This document shows, one piece after another, positions 56,001-64,000 of a DNA stretch of 64,000 nt. The stretch spans positions 372,001 to 436,000 of the forward strand of contig JAMPIT010000188.1 in assembly GCA_026261815.1 (NCBI GenBank), written 5' to 3'. The stretch comes from Monarcha castaneiventris obscurior. Lineage: Eukaryota; Chordata; Aves; Passeriformes; Monarchidae. Below the pieces are notes generated by a model. The model searched no databases and was not told where the DNA came from. It worked only from the letters and a program-made list of their open reading frames with translations. Positions within the stretch are counted from its first letter, which is position 1. The number at the start of each line of letters is the position of its first letter. A program made the position numbers and the translations under genes.

Positions 56001-59000
56001 CTCCTCTGCTGTGAGCCGTTTGTCAGGGTTAAATACCAAAAGTTTCTTCAGCAGATCCAAGGCAGGCAATGGAGTAGAGGATGGGAAAATCTCCTCAAAT
56101 GCTACTCGCTGCCTAGAAGTCAGAAAACAATGATACAAGCTCTCAGTGTCTAATTCCCAGTGAAGGCAGGAATGACAGTTCTGGGGTCAAGGTGACAACA
56201 GACACGAGTTCACTCACAAAGTGTGTGTCATAATCACTGAACCCTAGAATGGCTTGGCTGGGAAGGGACCTTAAAGCTCATCACTTTCCAGCCCCATGAT
56301 CCCACAAATCTAGACCATAGAGATCATAGAGATCATAGAAACATACTTCCCTGTAATTTACAGAGAAGAAGTTTAAAAATCTGGTTTTGCATTTTGAAAT
56401 CCTAAATATAATTGTGAACATAAAGAAGAAGAAAGTATCTTGAAAAAATCAGTTTTAACCACCAAATATTACTCATATTTTAACTAATTTCTATTTAAAG
56501 AGACAACTTAGAGTCCATTCCAGCGCCTTAAGAGGCTCCAAGACAGCTGGAGAGAGACTTTGGACAAGGGCCTGGAGTGACAGGACAAGTGGGAATGGCT
56601 TCCCACTGCCAGAGGGCAGGATTAGATGGGATATTGGGAAGAAATCCTTCCCTGTGAGGGTAGTGAGGGACTGCAATGATTTCCTGGAGAAGCTGTGGCT
56701 GCCCCATCCCTGGAAGGCCAGGTTGGATTGGGCTTGGAGCAACCTGGTCTAGTGAAAGGTGTCCCTGTCCATGTCAGGGGGGTGGAATGAGATGATCTTA
56801 AAGGTCCCTTCCCACCCAAACTATTCTGTGGTTCCATGATTCCATGGTCCTACATTAGATAATCCAAGACACACAAACACCTCAAGCTTACCGGGAACTC
56901 ATGTGGTTAATAACTGAGGCCTTGTACTCTGACTGCAGAGCCAAAATATCTGCAATAATAAAAAGATACTGTTACTGCCAAGATGAGGACTAGCAGAGCT
57001 ACACAGTTTATGAAGGAAAGCAAATATTTGATATTAACATAGGAAATTATCCTCATAAAACTCAGCTGGAGATCTATGGAAGGGGGATGGAATATTTACT
57101 TACAAATTTTCTAAGCTGATTTTTGAATTCCTATTTATTAATCATACACTTCATAAACTTGCACTCTCATAGCAACAGATGCAGAAGCACCAGGATATCT
57201 GAATTTATTTTCCTCTAACACTAACATTCAAGATGAAAACTTTCATTTCTTTGGAAAGGTGCCAGAATGAATAAGAGATACGTTCTTCCCTGACCCAGCC
57301 AGGCTGCTTTCTTCCACTCTTTCTCTAAACACCTTTCCCCACAGCAGAGTCCTACCTTCTGGGGACGGAGCAGGGATGACCCTCAGGATCTGCTCTATTT
57401 GATTCATTGTTGATGTTCCAGGAAAAAGAGGCTTTCCAAGCAGCATCTCACCGAGAATACAGCCAATGCTCCACATGTCTACACCCTTAGTGTAACTACA
57501 AACAGAAACAGAACAGAGGTAGGATTAAATCAAGCAAGTATTTTCCTGTACCTGATATTCACATCACCTACATTGATTTATTTGCTAGAGAGCATGCTTG
57601 GTGACTTCTCAGATACAAATGCTCACAGGTTTGAACTATAAATTGAGTAACATTTGGGTATCATGAGATTGGCACGCATGAAACAGAAAGGAGATCCTAC
57701 TCAAAGTCTAGTCTAAGAAACCATAAAAGGAAATATATTACAGGAAAATGCCAGAACAAGGTAATGCATTAAAGGTAATGCCAGAACAAGGTATTATAGC
57801 CTTTTCATAGGACCAAGAATGAAGATACACTTTGTTCTTCGGAAACAATTGACTTTGGTCATAATGTATGCACAAAGTAGTTACAATTACTTAAGAACTA
57901 CATTTTTCAGCAAAGTAAATGCCAAACAATGGGTATAGGACAGCTTGCAAAACATCCACATTTAAAATTCAGGATACTACCCCAGCATTTATTTATTTAC
58001 TTTTCTGGTTTTCCATATTTAATTTAAAAAAAGGACTAAGCCTAACTAACAGGCAGCTGGTTCAACATTTGATTAGGGAATATTTTGTGAAGGTCTATCA
58101 AAAAACACTGCTTCAATTTGGAAAAGAGGACTTAAGTTCTCAAGCAAATTTTGTGAAGTTATGGGTTTAACGGAGAAGAAATAAGTCTGGTGGGAGAAAG
58201 GGCAACAAACAGATGAGTCACTCATGTACATACACTGACAGTCTAAGAACACAAGAAGGCCATGTAAATGTTCATGAGAGGTTTTCATATCACAGAGGTT
58301 TAACTGTATATTGACCAAACAGACTGCTGACATGACACTGCATCTGGTGACACTGGAAATTAAAAAACTGAAGACTTTTAGACAAAAAAATTTGCAAGTG
58401 GTGAACAAGTCCCAGGCTGCCATCCCTTCACTCACTTGCGAGAGGCCAGTAAGATCTCGGGGGCGCGGTACCAGCGCGTGGCCACGTACTCGGTCAGCGC
58501 GGGGCTGGGCTGCTCCTCACTCCGCTGGCACAGGGAACGGGCCAGGCCAAAGTCACACAGCTTCACACAGCACTGTGCATCCAGCAGGATATTGGAAGGC
58601 TGGGTTGAACACAGGAGAATTAATTAGCCTTTTACTCTCTGAATAGCAGATGATTATTATCAAGGTTCTTTTACTAGTCTCGTATATTTCTTCATACTTT
58701 TCCTATGGAGACAGGCTGGGAGAGCTGCGGGTATTCACCCTGAAGAAAAGGCTCAAGGGAGATCTTAGAGCCCTTTCCAGTGCCTGAAGGGGTGCCAAGA
58801 GAGCTTGAGAGGGACTTTGAACATGGGCCTGGAAGAACAGCACAAGCAAGAATGGCTTCCCGCTGACAGAGGGCAGGAATGGATGGGATATTGCAAAGGA
58901 ATTCTTCCTCTGAGGGTGGTGAGGCCCTGGCACCGGTTGCCCAGAGAAGCTGTGGCTGCCCCATCCCTGGAAGTTTTCCAGGCCAGGTTGGCTGGGCTTG

Positions 59001-62000
59001 GAGAACCTGGGATAGTGGAAGGTGTCCCTGTCCATGGCAGGAGGTGGGAATGGATGGGCTTTGAAGGTCCCTTCCATCCCAAATCAGTCTGTGATTTTAT
59101 TTAGTGTTAACAGAAAACTGGAGTGAAGGATACAGACCATGACCAAAATGTACCTTCTGATCCCTGTGAATAACATTCCCTGAGTGGATGAATTTAGTTG
59201 CCCTCAGGAGTTGGTAGAGAATGTAACACTTGTGGATGTCTTTCAGCAAATTCCCCTTCTTAATCACAGCATGTAAATCTGTCTCTGTAATACATTATAC
59301 AAGTAATATATTTACATAGGTAAATATCAGCAGTATCACGAACATTCATGTATATCATGTATATCACATCACCATCAAAGTGATAACAAGGATAACTCCT
59401 AAGAGAGGCTGGGTTTGAATGGCTGCTGCAATGCTGAGTCTCACCCATGGACTCGAAGATGAGGTAGATGTCCTTGTCATTCTCTGCTTGGATGACATCG
59501 AGCAGCTTGATGATATTTGGATGTTCTCCAAATTTCTGCACAGGGAAGAGACCCAGCTGTCAAAATCATGTGTTTTCCTTGCGAATCATAAAATAGGACA
59601 ATAACCTATTTCAGTTTGTATTACTGTCTAGAACAAACATTAACATCCTGTTTCCTCCATTAGGCTTCTTCTGAAATAAACTTAAAAAAAAGATTCAAGT
59701 TTGTTCCATAGTAGGAAACCAGTCAGTTAATCAAAAAAATAATCTCTGTTGAATGAGACATTAGTTCTAAAACTCCCTCTATACCATTTATAATAAAATC
59801 CAGCCCCCTTTATGCACACACATTTCCTACTGAACCACAGATTTATTGTGGCATGAAAATAGATCACAGTTGCCATCAACATTCATAGTTAAAAATCCGA
59901 ACAACCAGAACATGTCAATCTGAGGGCTGGCTCAGACACTCACAGGCTGCACTGAGGAACTGACTGCATGGAGATCAGACAGCACACAGAGATACCTGAA
60001 CACAGCTATCACACTGCAGGTGGAGTCCATCCTCACGTTTTTGCAGACTGACAATCCTGATGAGATCATTAAATTAATCCTCAGCTTTAACAGCTTTTAT
60101 TTCCCACTTCAGTGCAGCCAGGGACACAGTAAACAGTTCATAATAGACCAACATTTTATAATGCATAACATCTACGAAAGTTCACAAAACAACACGCTCA
60201 CCTGCAGCAACCTGTGAAAACACACTCACAAAGCAGTGATACTCAGCCAGGCCATCACACACTTTGTTTTCATTCTGAGGAGAACAGTCAAAATACCCAT
60301 CCAAACGATCTAAACAAGGTTTTTACCCAAAAGGGGATATTGTTCTAGAGATGCAGCTAAATCTTGACAGTGTTACTTGAGTACTATTTAAGAAGGAAAA
60401 TTCCACTGTCTCACACTGCCTTGCCCAGGAACTGATAACAGAAAGTCATGAAAAAATTTCAATCTGTACTCAAAAAACCATGTCACCTTGAAAAAAACCT
60501 TGTCAGGGCCAGTTCTATTAATCTTTGCTTAACAAATAATAATGCTACTAACATACTTACCGAAATGACATTCTAAAATTGGCCTAAAATGCACCCATAG
60601 ATCTACAACTACACTGAACAGCAAACACAAAACCTGCAGGCAACGACCAGAGCATCAGAGAATCATTCACACCTCAAATTCTACAGCAACTTCTCAATTA
60701 GAATAACTGAGATACATAATATAAAACAATAACCTAATCCATCAAATGGCCTTGTGATAAACATCAAGATGGAACAAAGCAATTATTATGCACAGACAAA
60801 CAAATTAAGACAAACATCCAGTTATGAATAACGGGAGTATTTTTCACATCTTTTCCTTTCTGAGCCCTCAGTCTTGAACCTCAAGAAAGAAGTTTAAAAC
60901 AGGAGGGGCAACTAAAATTCTTAAAGTCTATTGAGCACCAAAAGTCATGGAAGTATGGGCTGAAAGGCACATTAACTTCGCTCTCCCTGCCCTCCACTGC
61001 CAAGTGACTCCTTCTTTCCCTCAGAAGAAATATCCTTTTTTCCCCTGCTCCTCCTACAACCATCCACTCCAGGAGTGCTGCACTTTCAGAGATGATCTAA
61101 CTTACAGGTAATTCACTTCTAAGGAACTGTTTATATTTTTAGCTTTAAAGTTTGCAGCTTCTATTTCAGGCTTCAAGAATGACTAAAAAGTAAAAAAACA
61201 TAATCTCTTTCCTACTTAAACTTGGCAGTCTTAGGAAATACCTCTTCCGTGAGCCCTGCCTCACTTGCGTCCTTAGAAAATCACAAGTTATAACAACATT
61301 AGTCCAAAATATTGATGTTTCTACATGGTAAGACTGAGGAGGAGTGGACAGATAATTAGAATGCCACTGATAAGGTCAATTATATCAAAACAAGAGTAGT
61401 CTGAAGTTATTCCTTGCAGAACTTCCCTTTTCATTTTTGGTTCAATTATTTTGAGTGATTAAATTGCTTACCACATGACAGAGGAAAACAATTTTGGTGT
61501 GTAAATCCCTCTCCCACCCCAGCCCCTCCTCCAATCATGGCAGTTAAAATGTAAGAAAAACAGTTTCTATCCACAAAGAAGCAAGAAGTGACAGAAGGTG
61601 CAAGTCAATGTGTTGATGCTGCAGCAGACACATTGCTAAAAATGGGGAAAGGGTGGGAAAGAGTAAAAACGAGCACAAATGGAGAGTGTTTCATTCAGGT
61701 GGGTTCACCCTGAAAGGCTCTTTGCCAACATGGTACAGAAAAGAAATTAAAGTTATCAACACTAATCAATGACCACTGCATTTTGGAAAACAATGGGAAG
61801 AAAATGCTTAGACATCAGAGATAATAAAAAATCAGAGAAGAGAGGGAACATGGACATTACCTGCAGGAACATAATCTCTCGAAATGTTCTCTAGAAATAA
61901 AGAATAAACAGTTTATTATCACCTCAAGAGAATGGCAGAACAGAGATGCACTTCAGTGACAGGGTTAAATCCACTCCTCTTTGTGGATTTTGTACATGCC

Positions 62001-62259
62001 ATGATACACAAAGCTTGATATTTATTGCTTGTTTTTATCCCAATATAGCTGCAGACTGTATTGTTACATGCATAATTATCATCTTTCAGAGACAAAAATC
62101 CTGAAAATACCTATGGAATCCCACCACATCTCAGAACACATCAGGACAATAATTTCTCACCTGAGCATCTGTTCTGTTCCTGAAAGCATCAAAAATCTTT
62201 TTAACAGCAACTGTTTCTCCTGTCTTGCGGTCAATTGCTTTCCAGACGATGCCATAGGC
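52860..62259 (-). CDS. MAPK15: MAPK15 (ERK7/ERK8), spliced, lacking first coding exon
   Basis: MAPK15 is an atypical MAP kinase that activates itself and is linked to autophagy, ciliogenesis and telomerase regulation. Twelve exons on the - strand run from 62161-62259 to the stop at 52860-52862, and all assigned phases agree. They give 522 residues; with a first exon of about 22 residues the total would match the 544 of human. Visible kinase motifs in order: [21 protein letters not shown] with the ATP lysine, HRDQKPSN catalytic loop, DFGLAR, the TEY activation motif, [10 protein letters not shown], then [15 protein letters not shown]. The kinase domain is followed by an LC3-interacting YEMI and a basic, Pro/Ser-rich tail ending in a [15 protein letters not shown] block also seen in human (GGYSQAYGTVCHSAL). 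The exon with the start codon and glycine-rich loop lies beyond 64000. It converges on FAM83H. Confidence 0.95.
53420..53548 (+). mobile_element. CR1 LINE 3' end
   Basis: CTGACAACCTGGGCTAGTGG, then GGTCCCTTCCAACCAAAGC and a clear tail, GTGATTCTGTGATTCTATGA. Confidence 0.88.
53798..54325 (-). mobile_element. CR1 LINE of a second type, long copy
   Basis: GAAATCACAGAATCACTGAG, TTGGAAAAGCCCTCTGAGCC, GGGACTCCCCCCCTGCCCTG, ACCTGACCCCCACCTGGCTG-like landmarks and TTCTCTGGACACACTCCAGC. About 530 bp. Confidence 0.88.
54536..54678 (-). CDS. MAPK15: MAPK15 tail exon
   Basis: 143 nt, phase 1 in and phase 0 out, acceptor CCTTCTGCAG, donor GTGAGT. In this frame it encodes [20 protein letters not shown] and SNNGKLRGQ, ending [15 protein letters not shown] followed by NNGKLRG resembles QNSAPLLQ followed by GNGERPPG of human MAPK15, which picks this frame over the other two open ones. 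Confidence 0.82.
54976..55237 (-). CDS. MAPK15: MAPK15 exon after the kinase domain (donor uncertain)
   Basis: The acceptor (CTGTTCTGCAG on the gene strand) fixes the start at 55237, reading [19 protein letters not shown] and a Ser/Pro/Gln-rich stretch. The frame stays open to a TGA near 54881, so the donor is not obvious. Joining to the next exon needs a phase-1 donor; ACTA before GTGTGACG (exon end 54976) satisfies this but is not a strong site. The MIL completes a YEMI motif with the previous exon. Confidence 0.7.
55366..55412 (+). mobile_element. CR1 3' tail remnant
   Basis: AATGATCTTTAAGGTCCCTT, then CCAACCCAAACCATTCTGTG; the last 45 bp of CR1, inside a MAPK15 intron and antisense to it. 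Confidence 0.8.
55653..55758 (-). CDS. MAPK15: MAPK15 exon, end of kinase C-extension
   Basis: 106 nt, phase 2 in and phase 0 out. It encodes [20 protein letters not shown] and [16 protein letters not shown]. Human reads VQLSVPEYRSRVYQ at this place. Confidence 0.95.
55975..56112 (-). CDS. MAPK15: MAPK15 exon, kinase C-lobe
   Basis: 138 nt, phase 2 in and out. It encodes [20 protein letters not shown] then [11 protein letters not shown], the MAPK C-lobe helix and HPYV motif. Confidence 0.97.
56237..56320 (-). mobile_element. CR1 LINE remnant
   Basis: AATCACTGAACCCTAGAATG, then GGCTTGGCTGGGAAGGGACC; about 80 bp, in MAPK15 sense. Confidence 0.75.
56512..56850 (+). mobile_element. CR1 LINE, 3' part
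   Basis: AGTCCATTCCAGCGCCTTAA, GGGAATGGCTTCCCACTGCC and GAGAAGCTGTGGCTGCCCCA, to the tail GTGGTTCCATGATTCCATGG. Antisense to MAPK15. Confidence 0.92.
56892..56949 (-). CDS. MAPK15: MAPK15 exon, 58 nt
   Basis: Phase 1 in and phase 2 out. It encodes [19 protein letters not shown], matching DLLALGSGCRASVLHQL of human in the MAPK insert region. Confidence 0.93.
57356..57495 (-). CDS. MAPK15: MAPK15 exon, kinase subdomains IX-X
   Basis: 140 nt, phase 2 in and phase 1 out. It encodes [40 protein letters not shown] and IPAPSPE. Confidence 0.97.
57496..58435 (-). other. MAPK15: MAPK15 intron
   Basis: A 940-bp AT-rich intron. No CR1 was recognised; GCCAGAACAAGGTA is duplicated near 57750-57795. Confidence 0.75.
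58436..58599 (-). CDS. MAPK15: MAPK15 exon with DFG and TEY motifs
   Basis: 164 nt, phase 0 in and phase 2 out, GC-rich relative to its introns. It encodes [20 protein letters not shown], then a Ser/Gln/Pro-rich activation loop, [20 protein letters not shown]. The Thr-Glu-Tyr dual phosphorylation motif groups it with ERK-type kinases. Confidence 0.97.
58700..59095 (+). mobile_element. CR1 LINE, long 3' part
   Basis: CCTATGGAGACAGGCTGGGA, GTGCCTGAAGGGGTGCCAAG, AATGGCTTCCCGCTGACAGA and GAGAAGCTGTGGCTGCCCCA, to CCCAAATCAGTCTGTGATTT. Antisense to MAPK15. Confidence 0.92.
59154..59284 (-). CDS. MAPK15: MAPK15 exon with catalytic loop
   Basis: 131 nt, phase 1 in and phase 0 out. It encodes [40 protein letters not shown] and RDQK. 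The catalytic loop is HRDQKPSN over the junction, with Gln in place of the Leu usual in MAP kinases, as in human MAPK15. Confidence 0.96.
59445..59535 (-). CDS. MAPK15: MAPK15 exon, N-lobe
   Basis: 91 nt, phase 0 in and phase 1 out. It encodes [20 protein letters not shown], then [10 protein letters not shown], matching [20 protein letters not shown] of human. Confidence 0.97.
59536..61860 (-). other. MAPK15: MAPK15 intron (about 2.3 kb)
   Basis: AT-rich and, unusually for this window, without any CR1 copy I can recognise. No exon-like segment with similarity was seen. Confidence 0.7.
61861..61890 (-). CDS. MAPK15: MAPK15 30-nt exon
   Basis: Exactly ten codons, [10 protein letters not shown], phase 0 in and out, acceptor TTTATTTCTAG and donor GTAATG on the gene strand. 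It corresponds to RTFREITLLQ of human. Confidence 0.95.
62161..62259 (-). CDS. MAPK15: MAPK15 exon with ATP-binding lysine
   Basis: 99 nt, phase 0 in and out. It encodes [20 protein letters not shown] then [13 protein letters not shown]. The acceptor is TTTCTCCCAG and the donor GTGAGA. The glycine-rich loop starts in the missing upstream exon. Confidence 0.97.
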
Positions 62260-62394
62260 CTGGGAGAAACACAGACAGGTGAGCAGTGTGCTGACATCCA
62301 CACGCAGCTCAGGCCTGCAGTGGAACCAGAATGTATTCAACAAGGGACTGGAAGCAGAGGTGATGGAAGCTACATGGAAAAGAGAGGTCAGGCC

Positions 62395-62822
62395 AAGGAG
62401 CCACCCTACTCAGGAGACAGACTGAGAGAGTTGGGGTTGTTCAGCTTGGAGTAGAGAAGGCTGCAGGGGGACTTTAGAGCTCCTTCTAGTGTATAAAGGG
62501 GCTCCAAGAGAGCTCGAGAGGGACTTTGGACCAGGGCTCAGAGTGACAACACAATTTGGAAGGGCTTCCCACTGCCAGAGGGCAGGGTTTAGATGGGACC
62601 TTGGGAAGAAATCCTTCCCTGTGAGGGTGGGGAGACCTGGAACAAGTTGCCCCAAGAAGCTGTGGCTGCCCCATCCCTGGAAGTGTCCAAGGCCAGGCTG
62701 GGTGGGGGCTCAGAGCAACCAGGTCTAGTGTAAGGTGTCCCTACCCATGGCAGGGGGTGGGATTCAGCGGGCTTTAAGGTCTCTTCCAACCCAAACTGTC
62801 CTGTGGTCCCATGACTCTATGT
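62395..62822 (+). mobile_element. CR1 LINE, long 3' part
   Basis: AGGAGACAGACTGAGAGAGT, GGGGCTCCAAGAGAGCTCGA, GGGCTTCCCACTGCCAGAGG, to the tail GGTCCCATGACTCTATG. Antisense to MAPK15. Confidence 0.92.
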
Positions 62823-63930
62823 ATGGAGAGCAGCCCTGAGGAGAAGGACTTGGGGGAGCTGTTGGATGAAAAACTGGAAATGAGCTCACATGCACTAGCA
62901 AACCAGACAGCCAACCATGTCCTGGGATGCATCAAAAGAAGGACAACCAGGGGATCAGGCTCAGCCAGTGCAGGGTTGTGACAGGCAGGTCCTGCCTGAC
63001 CAACCTGATCTCCCTCTGTGACAGTGTGACCTTCTCAGGGGCTGAGGGAGAGGCTCTGGATGTGTCTGCCTGGACTCGAGTAAAGCTCTGACACCATTTC
63101 CCACAACATTCTCCTGGAGAACCTGGCTGCTCCTGGCCTGGACAGATGCACTGTTGGCTGGCTCGTGGCTGGGCCCAGGGAGGGGTGGGCAATGGGGCTC
63201 CATCCAGCTGGGGCCGGACACCAGTGGGATTCCCTGGGCTCAGTCCTGGGGCCAGTCCTGTTTAATGTCTGTATCAATGCTGTGGACAAGGGGCACCTCA
63301 GCCAGCTCACAGAGGACACCAGGCTGGGTGGGAGCATGGATCTGCAGGAGGGCAGGAACCTCTGCAGAGGGGTCTGGAAAGGCTGGCTGGATGGATAGGA
63401 TGGGATCGATGGGCTGAGGCCAGTGGTACAAGGGTCAACAAGGCCAAGTGACAGGTCTTGCTCTTGGGTCACAACAACTCCATGAAACATCTCAGGCTTG
63501 GGACAGAGTGGCTAGAAAGCTGGGAAAGGACCTGGTGGTGCTGGTGACAGTGGCTGAATATGAGCCCAGGTGTGCCCAGGTGGCAAGATGCCAATGGCAC
63601 CTAGTTTTTGGCAGTCATGGTGTAGCTGGCAGGCCAAGAGAGATAATTCTTCCCCTGTATTTGACTTTGGTGAGATTCCCACCTGGAGCACTGCATCCAG
63701 CTTGGAGCTACTCAGTACAAGAAAGACGCAGACCAGTCTGAGCAGGTGCAGAGAACAGCCATGGAGATGCTCCGAGGGCTGGAGGCCCTCTGCTCTGGAG
63801 CCAGGCTGAGAGAGCTGGGGGTGCTCAGTCTGGAGAAGAGAAGGCTTGAAGGAGAACTCGCTGTGGTCTTTCAATACTGAAGGGGGATTGGTAAGAAGGA
63901 TGGAGAGAGACTTTTTACCAAAGTCTGTAG
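62823..63930 (+). mobile_element. CR1 LINE with decayed reverse-transcriptase region
   Basis: About 1.1 kb of an older CR1 that reaches into ORF2. Frame fragments such as GRSCLTNLISLCDSV and GPVLFNVCINAVDKG recall the CR1 reverse transcriptase (GPVLFNIFINDLDEG in intact copies), and EVILPLYS-like and GARLRELGVL-like pieces follow. Frames shift and stops interrupt it, and the FADD catalytic motif has decayed to LTED, so it is dead. Confidence 0.85.
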
Positions 63931-63944
63931 TGACAGCATCCCTG

Positions 63945-64000
63945 CATCACAGAATTGCTGAGGTTGGAAAAGCCCTCCAAGGCCATTGGGTCCAACCACT
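63945..64000 (-). mobile_element. CR1 3' end of a second type, cut by window end
   Basis: ATCACAGAATTGCTGAGGTT then GGAAAAGCCCTCCAAGGCCA, the antisense start of the subfamily also seen at 53798. It continues beyond the window. Confidence 0.8.

Larger units (their letters stand above)
62260..64000 (-). other. MAPK15: MAPK15 first intron (partial)
   Basis: Nearly all recognisable sequence here is CR1. No rightward exon resembling the MAPK15 N-terminus was found before the window ends. Confidence 0.7.

Noticed and set aside
62961..63490. - strand ORFs of 86-151 codons at the right edge
   Set aside because: They are antisense to a decayed CR1 reverse-transcriptase region.
1..64000. CRISPR arrays, prokaryotic operons, phage or toxin modules, tRNA and rRNA genes
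   Set aside because: None seen. The direct repeats present are minisatellites or CR1, and the gene structure is vertebrate.

Overview
This is a vertebrate nuclear window, almost certainly from a bird. It has large introns with GT/AG junctions, and about forty copies of CR1-type LINE sequence. Many of these copies end in the ATTCTATG-like 8-bp tail typical of avian CR1. No bacterial-style operons, CRISPR arrays, tRNA or rRNA genes were seen. The exact bird cannot be named from the sequence.

Three protein-coding genes were recognised by translating spliced exons and comparing them with family sequences known to me. (1) The 3' end of SCRIB (scribble planar cell polarity protein) runs on the + strand: coding exons 919-16332, a 3' UTR of about 2 kb, and a poly(A) signal at 18308. 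(2) FAM83H is on the + strand and appears coding-complete in four exons, 43341-50575, giving about 1128 residues. (3) MAPK15 (ERK7/ERK8) is on the - strand, with twelve exons from 62259 down to the stop at 52860. Its first coding exon lies beyond the right edge. SCRIB, FAM83H and MAPK15 are also neighbours on human 8q24.3 in the same relative orientation, so the locus is conserved. FAM83H and MAPK15 converge tail to tail.

Between the SCRIB poly(A) signal and the first coding exon of FAM83H lie about 25 kb with no coding gene I can support. This stretch holds CR1 fragments, an LTR-like segment (about 24237-25080) and a CpG-rich block with a 30-bp GC minisatellite (25180-25930). A second CpG-rich block (30730-31500) is a candidate promoter and non-coding first exon region for FAM83H. 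Mammals carry IQANK1 in this interval; I could not find it here.

The three genes do not form a pathway in the bacterial sense. SCRIB is a cortical polarity scaffold, FAM83H anchors casein kinase 1 at keratin filaments and nuclear speckles, and MAPK15 is an atypical MAP kinase linked to autophagy and cilia.

The most useful second looks are these. There is a phase-preserving 72-nt SCRIB cassette exon behind a long pyrimidine tract, and a possible 59-nt frame-breaking SCRIB exon. The LC3-binding tyrosine motif of MAPK15 is split exactly over an exon junction. FAM83H carries a 17-residue tandem duplication. CR1 copies lie mostly antisense to the host genes. I found no evidence of a wholly new biological system.
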